Source of the DNA: Chryseobacterium aahli | GTDB taxonomy: Bacteria > Bacteroidota > Bacteroidia > Flavobacteriales > Weeksellaceae | DNA: 64,000 bases | Assembly: GCF_022699665.1 (NCBI RefSeq) | Contig: NZ_JALDNB010000002.1 | Coordinates: 434,001-498,000, forward strand | Direction: 5' to 3' | Shown here: in pieces, positions 26,515 to 35,123 of the stretch | Position numbering within the stretch: position 1 is the first letter of the stretch | Layout: the number at the start of each line of letters is the position of its first letter | Translations under genes and position numbers: made by a program | The notes under the pieces: model-generated | What the model saw: only the letters and a program-made list of their open reading frames with translations | The model's database searches: none | What the model was told of the DNA's origin: nothing

Positions 26515-27573
26515 TTACAAACTGTCTTTCTTTCGATAGTGTATCAGTGATAATTTTTTAAGAATCTCTGCACTTTGCTCTGGGGTAATATCACGTTGTG
26601 GTTCTGCCAGCATTTCGTAACCTACCATAAATTTTTTTACTTCGGCATTTCGCAGCAACGGCGGATAAAAATGCATATGAAAATGCCATTCAGTATGCTC
26701 TTTCCCATCAGTCGGCGATTGGTGGATTCCTGCTGAATATGGAAACGAAATCTCAAAAAGATTGTCGTATTTTGTGGTTAAATCTTTTATTATTGAAGCC
26801 AAAGAAAGCTTTTCGGAATCAGAAAATTGAAGGATATCTTCCGCTTTTCTTTTACTGACAATCATTGTTTCATAAGGCCAGACTGCCCAAAACGGAACTA
26901 ATGCGACGAAATCCTCATTTTCAAGAATGATTCTTTCTTCGGCTTTTAATTCTTTTTTAACATAGTCTTCTAAAAGTGAACTTCCGTTTTTATCAAAGTA
27001 TTTTTTAAGATTTTCCTGAGTTCTCAAAACTGTCGACGGAATCGAAGACTGTGCCCAGATCTGTCCGTGTGGATGCGGATTGCTGCACCCCATCACACTT
27101 CCTTTGTTCTCAAAAATCTGAACATGATTGATGTAATCTTCAGCTCCCAAATTTTCGTACTGCTGTTGCCAAACATCTACCACTTTTTTGATGTCGTCGA
27201 CTTCCATTTCTGGCAAAGTCAGGCTGTGATTTTCCGAAAAACAAATAACTCTGTTGATACCTCGTTCCGGTTTTAATGAAAAAAAATCCGATTGTTCATC
27301 AGAAAATTCAACATCATCTTTCATCAAAGAACCAAAATCGTTTTCGAAAACAAAAACACCTTTATAATCAGGATTTTTATCACCATTCACACGTACATTT
27401 CCCGAACATAAGTAGCAATTCGGGTCGTGGGAAGGAAGTTTTTCTTCGGTTACTTTTTCAGTTTGTCCCTGCCAAGGTCGGTTGGCTCGTTGCGGAGACA
27501 CTAGAATCCATTCATCCAAAAGCGGATTGTATCTTCTGTGAGGGTGCTGCTTTTGATTAAATGACGAATTCAT
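26515..27573 (-). CDS. galT: UDP-glucose:hexose-1-phosphate uridylyltransferase
   Basis: The Leloir enzyme that swaps UMP between UDP-glucose and galactose-1-phosphate. The 352-residue form starts MNSSFN just before the family opening QHPHRRYNPLLDEW. The active-site His triad is in NPHPHGQIW near residue 165, a Cys pair for zinc in CYLCSG near 50, and a second metal-site cluster in WHFHMHFYPP near 295. An earlier ATG at 27597 would add eight residues and deepen the overlap with galK. It overlaps the galK end by 17 bases, so the two are coupled. Confidence 0.93.
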   Translation of the reverse strand: MNSSFNQKQHPHRRYNPLLDEWILVSPQRANRPWQGQTEKVTEEKLPSHDPNCYLCSGNVRVNGDKNPDYKGVFVFENDFGSLMKDDVEFSDEQSDFFSLKPERGINRVICFSENHSLTLPEMEVDDIKKVVDVWQQQYENLGAEDYINHVQIFENKGSVMGCSNPHPHGQIWAQSSIPSTVLRTQENLKKYFDKNGSSLLEDYVKKELKAEERIILENEDFVALVPFWAVWPYETMIVSKRKAEDILQFSDSEKLSLASIIKDLTTKYDNLFEISFPYSAGIHQSPTDGKEHTEWHFHMHFYPPLLRNAEVKKFMVGYEMLAEPQRDITPEQSAEILKKLSLIHYRKKDSL

Positions 27574-28744
27574 TCTTTTTGTATTCTCTAATTCCATCTG
27601 ATATTTTTACACGGTACACTTTCATTTCGATATCAAAATCAGCTCTGTATTTTGCACTGATGTTTTTAATCACTTCATCTACATTTTCATCTTTTATAAG
27701 ATTGATACTGCATCCGCCAAAGCCACCACCCATTATTCTTGCGCCCAGAACGCCGTTTTCTTTTAAAGTTTCTTCCACCATAAAATCCAATTCTCCGCAG
27801 CTTACTTCAAATTCTGTTGAAAGTCCGGAATGAGTTTCGTTAAGAAGTTCTCCCAAATATTTCACATCGCCTTCAGATAAGGCTTTGGCAGCTTTTTCTA
27901 CTCTTTTTATTTCTTTCAAAAGATACAGACATCTTTTGTAAGATGTCTCTCCTATTTCCGTTCTCACTTCATCCAACATTGAAAAGCTGAAATCTCTGAA
28001 TTTTTCTACTTCCGGGAATTTTTTCCACAGTACTTTCTTTCCGTTATCAACATCATTTCTCCTGTCGTTGTAGCCTGAAGTCAGATGCGTATGTTTTACA
28101 CAACTGTCGAAAAGCACAAGACTGTACCCTTCAATATTAGCTTCAAAATACTGATGCTCCAGAGAATTGCAGTCGAGCATTATCACTTGGTGTTCTTTTC
28201 CGAAAACGGATGCGAACTGATCCATAATTCCGCACTTTACGCCAACAAAGGTGTGCTCGGATTTCTGACCAATGAGTGCCAATTCTTTTTTAGATAAATT
28301 TAAATCAAAAATCTGGTTGAGAATATAAGCAAATCCGCATTCCAAAGCTGCGGAAGACGACAAGCCTGAACCCATCGGAATCGTACTGCTGAAGGCAATC
28401 TGCAAACCGCCAATCTGTTTTCCACTTTCCTGGATTGCATTGAAAACACCCAGCAAATAATTGACCCAGATCTGCTCAACCGGAGTTTGCTTTTGATGAA
28501 TATTAAAACTAAAAGATTCATTAAAATCTTTCGCAAAAAAAGTACAGTTTTCTGACTCACCCACCTTTTTTACGGCAAAACAAATATGCTTGTCGATGGC
28601 GGCTGGAAGAACGAAACCATCGCTGTAATCAACGTGTTCACCGATAATATTAATTCTTCCGGGAGCCAGAAAAAAGCTGTCAGGTTCAGATTGAAAGGCT
28701 GATTGAAATGCCTCTTTGGTATGTTTGATTAATTTCTCCTGCAT
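27557..28744 (-). CDS. galK: Galactokinase
   Basis: A GHMP-family kinase of 395 residues making galactose-1-phosphate from galactose. The galactokinase signature PGRINIIGEHVDYSDGF is near residue 30, the ATP loop PMGSGLSSSAALE near 120 and the third motif GGGFGGCSI near 335. The ATG at 28744 is used; the frame can be extended only to a TTG at 28756. It precedes galT in what seems to be one operon with transaldolase and transketolase, so galactose and pentose routes are expressed together. Confidence 0.94.
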   Translation of the reverse strand: MQEKLIKHTKEAFQSAFQSEPDSFFLAPGRINIIGEHVDYSDGFVLPAAIDKHICFAVKKVGESENCTFFAKDFNESFSFNIHQKQTPVEQIWVNYLLGVFNAIQESGKQIGGLQIAFSSTIPMGSGLSSSAALECGFAYILNQIFDLNLSKKELALIGQKSEHTFVGVKCGIMDQFASVFGKEHQVIMLDCNSLEHQYFEANIEGYSLVLFDSCVKHTHLTSGYNDRRNDVDNGKKVLWKKFPEVEKFRDFSFSMLDEVRTEIGETSYKRCLYLLKEIKRVEKAAKALSEGDVKYLGELLNETHSGLSTEFEVSCGELDFMVEETLKENGVLGARIMGGGFGGCSINLIKDENVDEVIKNISAKYRADFDIEMKVYRVKISDGIREYKKNEFVI

Positions 28745-28777
28745 AGGTGACTGCAATTTATGATTTTAAATCTTTTT

Positions 28778-28839
28778 TGCCACGAATACACGAATGTTTT
28801 TTTGGAAAAAATATAAAATTTATTCCTGCATTCGTGGCA
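28778..28839. repeat. Inverted repeat TGCCACGAAT/ATTCGTGGCA
   Basis: In the gap between transketolase and galK, arms TGCCACGAAT (28778-28787) and ATTCGTGGCA (28830-28839) face each other across about 42 AT-rich bases. This is of a type found widely between flavobacterial genes. No regulatory role is evident. Confidence 0.6.
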
Positions 28840-28856
28840 TATTTTAAATCAAGCAA

Positions 28857-29810
28857 TTACTTTCTTTTCATTACTTTTTTTGCGGCTTCAACAATGTCGT
28901 TTGCAGTTAAACCGTATTTTTCCATCAATTGATCTGGTGTTCCGCTTTCTCCGAAACTATCGTTTACGGCAACATATTCCTGAGGTGCAAGATATTCTGT
29001 AATCAAAAGTTGAGCAACGCTGTCTCCTAAACCGCCAAATCTGTTGTGTTCTTCTGCAGTCACAACGCAACCCGTTTTCTTTACAGATTTTAAAATCGCT
29101 TCAGCATCCAAAGGTTTGATTGTGTGAATATTGATAATTTCAGCATCAATTCCCTGCTCTTCCAGGATTTCGCCTGCTTTTATCGCTTCCCAAACCAAAT
29201 GTCCGGTTGCAATAATCGTTACATCTTTTCCTTCATTCACCATCCAGGCTTTTCCGATTTCAAAAGTTTGATTTTCATCGGTAAAAACAGGAATTACAGG
29301 TCTTCCGAAACGTAGGTAAACCGGACCTTCGTAATCTGCAATGGCAATGGTTGCTGCTTTTGTCTGATTGTAATCGCAAGTATTGATAACCGTCATTCCG
29401 GGAAGCATTTTCATTAATCCGATGTCTTCCAGAATCTGATGTGTTGCGCCATCCTCGCCTAAAGTCAATCCAGCGTGAGATGCACAGATTTTTACATTTT
29501 TATCAGAATACGCCACCGACTGACGAATCTGGTCATAAACTCTTCCGGTAGAAAAGTTGGCGAAAGTTCCCGTAAATGGAATTTTTCCTTCGATGGCCAA
29601 TCCTGCTGCGATCCCAATCATATTGGCTTCGGCAATTCCGATCTGGAAAAAACGCTCCGGTGCTTTCTCGATGAATCTTTCCATTTTTAGGGAACCGATA
29701 AGGTCGGCACAAAGTGCTACGACATCATGATTTTTGTCTGCCAGTTCTGCGAGACCGGCTCCGAAACCGCTTCGGGTATCTTTTTTTTCTGTGTAGGTAT
29801 ATTTTTTCAT
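28857..29810 (-). CDS. Transketolase, C-terminal subunit
   Basis: A 317-residue protein covering the pyrimidine-binding and C-terminal transketolase domains. It shows LCADLIGSLK near 35, the activating Glu region IGIAEANMIGIAAGLA near 65, and HAGLTLGEDGATHQ near 110. It works with the N-terminal half encoded at 30103 to form a split transketolase of the non-oxidative pentose phosphate pathway. The ATG at 29810 (MKKYTYTEKKDTRSG) is preferred over one at 29843, whose extension comes from repeat-like sequence. Confidence 0.92.
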   Translation of the reverse strand: MKKYTYTEKKDTRSGFGAGLAELADKNHDVVALCADLIGSLKMERFIEKAPERFFQIGIAEANMIGIAAGLAIEGKIPFTGTFANFSTGRVYDQIRQSVAYSDKNVKICASHAGLTLGEDGATHQILEDIGLMKMLPGMTVINTCDYNQTKAATIAIADYEGPVYLRFGRPVIPVFTDENQTFEIGKAWMVNEGKDVTIIATGHLVWEAIKAGEILEEQGIDAEIINIHTIKPLDAEAILKSVKKTGCVVTAEEHNRFGGLGDSVAQLLITEYLAPQEYVAVNDSFGESGTPDQLMEKYGLTANDIVEAAKKVMKRK

Positions 29811-29834
29811 TGTTTTTATCTGTTGATGGTTGTT

Positions 29835-29933
29835 TAAGCGCAAAGATTTTTTTTGTATTGAGAATATTTTTCGTTCGCAAAGGCGTTTGACTTCGTCGAA
29901 TCTTCGATTTCACTCAGCAAAGGAATTTAATCA
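29835..29933 (-). repeat. Repeat family B, copy 1
   Basis: Shares GCGCAAAG-T-rich-TTCGCAAAGGCGT followed by CTCAGC with copies at 36266 and 48781. It lies just before the ATG of the transketolase C-terminal half and beside repeat A copy 1. Confidence 0.55.
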
Positions 29934-29958
29934 TTAGATTTTAGATGTTTTTTTGAAC

Positions 29959-30097
29959 AGCGAATCGCTCGTAGCCCGACTTGAGTGGAGCTCTTTTTCT
30001 GTTATTGCGATGGTCTAAAAGTTCTACAGATTGCTTCACTTCGTTCGCAATGACAGAAAAAAGCGGGAACGGAAGGCGGATTAAGCTGCCCAAATTT
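29959..30097 (-). repeat. Repeat family A, copy 1, with a nested GTCATTGCGA-type repeat
   Basis: The element runs from CGAATCGCTCGTAGCCCGAC to GGATTAAGCTGCCCAAATTT and ends 5 bp from the stop of the transketolase N-terminal half. Inside, 29999-30055 holds a second palindromic repeat (TGTTATTGCGA, then TCGCAATGACAG), so it looks like one repeat inserted in another. Other A copies are at 36399, 48991 and 61615. Confidence 0.65.
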
Positions 30098-30102
30098 AAA
30101 GT

Positions 30103-30951
30103 CTAATAATCTCCTAAAGTTTCTTCGAGTTGATCTAATGCTTTTGCCAATTGCTCATCATTAGGTGCTTTTCCGTGCCAGGCGTGGCTTCCCATCATAT
30201 AATCGACACCGTGACCCATTCCTGTTTTCAGGAGAATGCAAATAGGTTGTCCTTGTCCGGTCAATAATTTTGCTTCGTCCAGAACTTTAAGAATTTCTTC
30301 CATATCGTTTCCTTTTTCTACTTCCAGAACTTTCCAGTCGAAGGCTTCGAATTTTGTTTTTAGATTTCCTAAAGAAAGCACTTTGGAAGTCGGTCCGTCA
30401 ATCTGCTGACCATTAAAATCTACCGTTGCAATTATATTATCGACCTTGTTGTGAGAGGCGTACATTATGGCTTCCCAGTTTTGTCCTTCCTGCAATTCGC
30501 CATCGCCGTGAAGAGTGAACACAAGATTTTCGTCTTTATTAAGTTTTTTTCCGATTGCGTGACCGATTGCGACCGACAAGCCTTGTCCAAGAGAACCCGA
30601 AGCAATACGAACGCCCGGAAGATGTTCGTGCGTGGTGGGATGTCCCTGTAATCTTGAATTCAGTTTTCTGAAAGTTGCCAGTTCCGATTTATCAAAATAA
30701 CCTGCGTGCGCCAAAACACTGTAGAAAACAGGGGAAATATGACCGTTGGAAAGGTAAAATACGTCTTCATCTTTACCCTTCATATCAAACCCTTCTTTTC
30801 TTTTCATCGCATCAAAATAAAGAGCGACCAGAAAGTCTGCACATCCGAGCGAACCGCCGGGATGACCGGATTGACAGGCGTGAACCATTCTTACAATATC
30901 CCTTCTTACCTGCGAAGCGATATGATTAAGTTTTGAAATATCGTGCTGCAT
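30103..30951 (-). CDS. Transketolase, N-terminal (thiamine diphosphate) subunit
   Basis: A 282-residue protein with the transketolase opening GHPGGSLGCADFLVALYF near 30, the cofactor motif GDGELQEGQNWEA near 145 ending in VDFNGQ, and conserved His residues in SNGHISP and QGHPT. It supplies the diphosphate-binding half of the split enzyme. It follows transaldolase with a 3-base gap. A 290-base repeat-filled gap separates it from the other half. Confidence 0.93.
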   Translation of the reverse strand: MQHDISKLNHIASQVRRDIVRMVHACQSGHPGGSLGCADFLVALYFDAMKRKEGFDMKGKDEDVFYLSNGHISPVFYSVLAHAGYFDKSELATFRKLNSRLQGHPTTHEHLPGVRIASGSLGQGLSVAIGHAIGKKLNKDENLVFTLHGDGELQEGQNWEAIMYASHNKVDNIIATVDFNGQQIDGPTSKVLSLGNLKTKFEAFDWKVLEVEKGNDMEEILKVLDEAKLLTGQGQPICILLKTGMGHGVDYMMGSHAWHGKAPNDEQLAKALDQLEETLGDY

Positions 30952-30954
30952 AAA

Positions 30955-31608
30955 TTATTGCATTTTTTGTGAATCTTTGATAAACTGCTCCAGTCCTGAA
31001 TCTGTCAGAGGATGTTTTAATAACGAAAGAATCGGCTGAATCGGGCAAGTCACGACATCGGCACCAATTTTTGCGCAATTGATGATGTGCATACTGTGTC
31101 TTACAGAAGCCGCAAGAATCTCTGTTTCGTAGCCATAATTGTCGAAAATAAGACGGATTTCTTCAATAAGATTCAAACTGTCTGTCGAAATATCATCCAA
31201 TCTTCCCAAGAACGGAGAAACGTAGCTTGCACCGGCTTTTGCTGCCAAAAGAGCTTGTCCGGCAGAGAAAATCAAGGTGCAATTGGTTTTGATTCCTTTG
31301 TTAGAAAAATATTTTAGAGCTTTCACACCATCTTTTATCATTGGAATTTTAACGACGATATTTGGATGAATTGCTGCAAGAATTTCACCTTCTGCAATCA
31401 TTTCTTCGTAAGTTGTGGAAAGGACTTCCGCAGAAATATCACCGTCAACAATGTCACAAATGTCTTTGTAATGTTGCAAAATAGCTTCTGTTCCGCTGAT
31501 TCCTTCTTTTGCCATCAAAGATGGATTGGTCGTAACGCCATCCAGAATTCCGAGGTCGTTAGCTTCTCTAATCTGCTCTAAGTTGGCAGTGTCTATAAAA
31601 AATTTCAT
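30955..31608 (-). CDS. Transaldolase / fructose-6-phosphate aldolase-like
   Basis: A 217-residue short-type transaldolase, with opening [13 protein letters not shown] and [13 protein letters not shown], and the Schiff-base Lys in IVVKIPMI near 86. The short form covers both TalC-type transaldolases and fructose-6-phosphate aldolases. Next to split transketolase, a transaldolase role in pentose breakdown is likely. It opens the tal-tkt-galK-galT unit, and a 23-bp AraR-like site lies 24 bases before its ATG. Confidence 0.9.
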   Translation of the reverse strand: MKFFIDTANLEQIREANDLGILDGVTTNPSLMAKEGISGTEAILQHYKDICDIVDGDISAEVLSTTYEEMIAEGEILAAIHPNIVVKIPMIKDGVKALKYFSNKGIKTNCTLIFSAGQALLAAKAGASYVSPFLGRLDDISTDSLNLIEEIRLIFDNYGYETEILAASVRHSMHIINCAKIGADVVTCPIQPILSLLKHPLTDSGLEQFIKDSQKMQ

Positions 31609-31631
31609 AGGTTTTATATTTTAATTTTTAT

Positions 31632-31654
31632 TTAAGTGTTAAATTTACACTTAA
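31632..31654. promoter_or_regulatory. Candidate AraR operator, transaldolase operon
   Basis: The site fits WTAARTGT-N7-ACACTTRW and is the most symmetric of four (TTAAGTGT and ACACTTAA arms). It is 24-46 bases before the transaldolase ATG, close enough to overlap the promoter. A weak TTG-N17-TAAATTTA can be read across it on the minus strand. Its placement suggests repression. Confidence 0.6.
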
Positions 31655-31726
31655 TTTATTTAGCCAACAACTTCCTGTCTTAAAAAAGATTCAGAAAGTT
31701 ATTGCGTGATTTTTAAAATTGATTTA

Positions 31727-33760
31727 TTAATTGTGGTGACCCATATTGAGTTTGATTTTCTTCAAATCTTCCAGTTCGTGTACCGGTCTTTCGATATCAT
31801 AAGGAATCGGCATTTTGGAAAACGTCTGGAAATAAAGGAGACAGGCATCTTTCCACCAAACGGCATCTTTTGACTGAATTTTTAATTTTGATTGAATTTG
31901 TTGGAATCTTTCTTCATCAACGTAAGGCTGCATTTTATCCCAAACTTTTTGATATTCACGGACATTTTTTACGCCTTTATCATATTTGTAAGAGAGTTCT
32001 TCCCACAAAGTTTTACCGTCTTTCATCTGATAATCCCACGGAACGTGATGGAACCAAAGAATGAGGTTTTCGGGAGTCGTTTTGATATTTCCGTAGATAT
32101 CGTTGAGTGGAGGAAAATATTGTGAAACAGCATTGCTTCCTGTTTTGGTTCTGTCAAAACCGATTCCCTCTGCATTAGCTTGGTGATAATAAACCGGCGA
32201 CCAATCAGGTCTTCCGCCTTTGTAATCGCCCCAAGGTTCCGGACCATAGTGATGTCCACCTGCGAAAATATGATGAAGACCAAGCGGCATCATATAATCT
32301 ACGGCAGTTTCTCTTGAGGTGAGCATCATTTCTTTTACTGGATTGAGGAATTTTTCATCATCACTAAACGTCATTTTAATCCATTCATCAGCTATTTGGT
32401 CAGAAGTCAAATCGTGGTTCCAAGCCAAACGTCCGAAAGCATACCAATTGGCTTGTGCAAAATGATGCCCTGTCCAGTTTTTATCCTCACCAATGTTTGC
32501 AACCGCAGAAATTGCGGTTAATTTTGCTGGCCTTAAAGTTCCGTCCGTAATTTTGGCAATTGTAGAACCTTTTCCGTCAGAATACGTGTCGCTGTCTAAA
32601 GTTTCTTTAAACAAAGGTGCGAGAAAAACCAAATGATTTGAGAAACCTAAATACTCCTGAGTAATTTGAAATTCAACCATTTCCGGTGTTTTTTTCAATG
32701 CTCCAAATAGCGGATTAAACGCTTCCCGAGGCTGAAAATCAACAGGTCCGTTTTTAATCTGAACAATTACATTATCCCTAAATTTTCCATCAAGAGGAAC
32801 AAATTCCAAATAAGCCTGTTTTGCTCGGTCTTCTTTGCTCGGACTGTACACAAACGCTCTCCACATCACGATTCCGCCGTGAGGTTTCAAAACGTCTGCC
32901 ATCATATTGGCGCCGTCTGCGTGCGTTCTTCCGTAATCCTGCGGTCCCGGCTGTCCTTCAGAATTGGCCTTAACCAAAAATCCTCCGAAATCAGGAATTA
33001 ATTTATAAATTTCGGAAGCTTTGTCTTTCCACCATTTCTGGACATCTTTGTTTAAAGGGTCAGAATTTCCCAATCCGCCTAAAACTTTTGGGGAAGAAAA
33101 ATTGACTGATAAATAAACTTTGATTCCGTAAGGTCTGAAGATATCTGCCAGAACTTTTACCTTTTCAAGATAGTCTTTGCGGAGCATATTGGGCGAAGCA
33201 TTGACGTTGTTGAGAACAGTTGCATTAATTCCAATAGATGCATTCGCTCTTGCATATTCTTCGTATCTCGGAGAAATTGTATTGGGCAAATCTTCCCATT
33301 TCCAAAGCGAATGTCCGGCATAACCACGTTCAATAGTTCCGTCAAGATTATCCCAATGGTTGAGAATTCTGACATCGTAGGATGGTTTTTCAGTAATATC
33401 AAGATTTGCTAATGAAGATTTTGTCTGCTGTAAACGCAAAATATGATAGACTCCATAAAGCAATCCGATTTCTTTTTCTGCAGAAATAACCAGTTTGTTC
33501 TGAGCTGATTTTATTTTATAACCGCCTTTTAGATTTTTTAATGATTTATCCGTGCGAAGTTCGACTTCCTGACCTTGCCAATGATTAATCAATTCTTTTT
33601 TGGCAATATTCAGAGTCGGATTGTTTCCTTTGGAAATGATTTTCTCTGCCGAAACTCCATTTTTTGCCGGAAACCGAAGCCAAAGCTGACTGCCGTCTTC
33701 TGCGAAAATCGTCAAAGGAATCATTAGAAATAATAGGATGTACAGTCGGAAATAGCGCAT
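31727..33760 (-). CDS. GH67 alpha-glucuronidase
   Basis: A 677-residue enzyme that removes (4-O-methyl)glucuronate from the non-reducing end of xylo-oligosaccharides. GH67 marks include LNHWDNLDGTIERGYAGHSL near 110 and GGFLVKANSEGQPGPQDYGR near 265, which holds the likely acid Glu. An N-terminal signal (LYILLFLMIPLTIFA) indicates export to the periplasm. It ends the block GH127, esterase, transporter, GH10, GH43, GH67. It complements the GH115 enzyme at 58951, which in its family also attacks internal residues. Confidence 0.93.
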   Translation of the reverse strand: MRYFRLYILLFLMIPLTIFAEDGSQLWLRFPAKNGVSAEKIISKGNNPTLNIAKKELINHWQGQEVELRTDKSLKNLKGGYKIKSAQNKLVISAEKEIGLLYGVYHILRLQQTKSSLANLDITEKPSYDVRILNHWDNLDGTIERGYAGHSLWKWEDLPNTISPRYEEYARANASIGINATVLNNVNASPNMLRKDYLEKVKVLADIFRPYGIKVYLSVNFSSPKVLGGLGNSDPLNKDVQKWWKDKASEIYKLIPDFGGFLVKANSEGQPGPQDYGRTHADGANMMADVLKPHGGIVMWRAFVYSPSKEDRAKQAYLEFVPLDGKFRDNVIVQIKNGPVDFQPREAFNPLFGALKKTPEMVEFQITQEYLGFSNHLVFLAPLFKETLDSDTYSDGKGSTIAKITDGTLRPAKLTAISAVANIGEDKNWTGHHFAQANWYAFGRLAWNHDLTSDQIADEWIKMTFSDDEKFLNPVKEMMLTSRETAVDYMMPLGLHHIFAGGHHYGPEPWGDYKGGRPDWSPVYYHQANAEGIGFDRTKTGSNAVSQYFPPLNDIYGNIKTTPENLILWFHHVPWDYQMKDGKTLWEELSYKYDKGVKNVREYQKVWDKMQPYVDEERFQQIQSKLKIQSKDAVWWKDACLLYFQTFSKMPIPYDIERPVHELEDLKKIKLNMGHHN

Positions 33761-33932
33761 TAGATTTGCTTTTAATTTTTATTTAAATAAGTTTTGGCTA
33801 AAGCCAAATTTGTAGGTTGTCTTTTTGAATGGGCTTCCTTCGACTCCGCTCAGGATGACATTACCCGTTCCTATTGACAATAGGATTTCATCCTATCCTT
33901 CGTTAAAGCGTCCCTTCGGGACTTTTTATAGA
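33761..33932. repeat. Cluster of short palindromes between GH43 and GH67
   Basis: Four palindromes follow each other: TTTTGGCTAAAGCCAAA (33792-33808), CCTTCGACTCCGCTCAGGAT (from 33837, family D), CCTATTG-A-CAATAGG (33870-33884) and GTCCC-TTC-GGGAC then TTTTT (33910-33927). The last looks like an intrinsic terminator on the plus strand, although no plus gene precedes it. Confidence 0.55.
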
Positions 33933-34901
33933 TTATTCTTGTAAGCCCTGAATGGTTTTAATTTTACCATCTTCATCGTATTCCAATTCTATTACTTTCA
34001 TACTTCTAAGCCAGGTTTTTCCTTCACTCGGAACAGAATCGTGGAAGAACAGATACCATTTTCCTCTAAATTCAACAATACTGTGATGGGTTGTCCAGCC
34101 AATGACAGGCGTCAGAATTTCTCCCTGAAAAGTAAATGGACCATACGGGTTGTCGCCGGTTGCATAGCAAATCAAATGTGTGTCTCCGGTAGAATAAGAA
34201 AAATAATATTTTTCGTTAAACTTGTGCATCCAGGACGCTTCGAAAAAACGGTGTTTGTCACCGTGAAGCAAAGGATTTCCGTTTTCATCCAGAATCAGAA
34301 CATCTTTTGGTTCTTCTCTGAACTCCAGCATATCATCGCTTAACAATGCAACTTTTGAGGGAATTGCCGGTTCATCGTCATTTGGAATTACTGCAGATTC
34401 TAAAGCTTTGTTGTTTCTGTAACGCTGCAATTGTCCGCCCCAGATTCCACCAAAATACATATAATGTTTTCCATCCTCTTCAAAAATACAAGGGTCAATG
34501 CTGTAGCTTCCCATCATCGGATGTTTCTCAGGAATGAAAGGTCCGTAAGGTTTGTCGCTCACAGCAACGCCAATTCTGAAGATGTCATTTTTATCTTTTA
34601 AAGGAAAATACATATAATATTTTCCATTTTTGAAAGCCACATCACAATCCCACAACTGTCTTCCCGACCAAGGAATATCTTTTACCGAAAGGACAACACC
34701 GTGATCTGTAATTTCGCCGTTTTCTACATCATCAAGAGAAAAAACGTGATAATCATTCATATCAAAGTGGTCTCCGTTGTCGTTTTCTTCGATGCCACTT
34801 TCACGGTCGTGTGATGGATAAATGTAGATTTTGCCTTCAAAAACGTGTACGGAAGGATCTGCCATATAATCTTTCGGGAATAGATATTTTGGTTGTTTCA
34901 T
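33933..34901 (-). CDS. GH43 beta-xylosidase or alpha-L-arabinofuranosidase, cytoplasmic
   Basis: A 322-residue five-bladed propeller enzyme. The three catalytic residues of GH43 can be placed: base Asp in YMADPSVHV near 15, the pKa-tuning Asp in YSIDPCIFEED near 137 and acid Glu in RFFEASWMHK near 217. With no signal peptide, it should act in the cytoplasm on imported xylo- or arabino-oligosaccharides, consistent with the GPH transporter two genes away. The split between xylosidase and arabinofuranosidase activity cannot be read from sequence. Confidence 0.92.
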   Translation of the reverse strand: MKQPKYLFPKDYMADPSVHVFEGKIYIYPSHDRESGIEENDNGDHFDMNDYHVFSLDDVENGEITDHGVVLSVKDIPWSGRQLWDCDVAFKNGKYYMYFPLKDKNDIFRIGVAVSDKPYGPFIPEKHPMMGSYSIDPCIFEEDGKHYMYFGGIWGGQLQRYRNNKALESAVIPNDDEPAIPSKVALLSDDMLEFREEPKDVLILDENGNPLLHGDKHRFFEASWMHKFNEKYYFSYSTGDTHLICYATGDNPYGPFTFQGEILTPVIGWTTHHSIVEFRGKWYLFFHDSVPSEGKTWLRSMKVIELEYDEDGKIKTIQGLQE

Positions 34902-34968
34902 TTTTTAATATAGATATTTAGATAATAGACTGATAGATAATAGATTTTAATGAACAACAATATTTTCT

Positions 34969-35107
34969 AACCACAAAAGTCACAAAAGGATTGCTGTGCT
35001 TTCAAGCCTTTCAAAAGAGCAAAACAGAAAAATGTAACATATAATTGGCTTCTTTATTCTTTGAATAACTCAATTTTCAAAACTTTCTTTTGTGCCTTTT
35101 GTGGTTT
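34969..35107. repeat. Long inverted repeat AACCACAAAAG...CTTTTGTGGTT
   Basis: Arms AACCACAAAAGTCACAAAAG (from 34969) and CTTTTGTGCCTTTTGTGGTT (ending 35107) match at 19 of 20 positions across a loop of about 100 bases. They fill the gap between GH10 and GH43, and resemble common Bacteroidota intergenic elements. Confidence 0.65.
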
Positions 35108-35123
35108 AATTAAAATTGATTTG

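Noticed and set aside
33905..33927. Plus-strand intrinsic terminator between GH43 and GH67
   Set aside because: No plus-strand gene precedes it; it is more simply part of a cluster of palindromic repeats.
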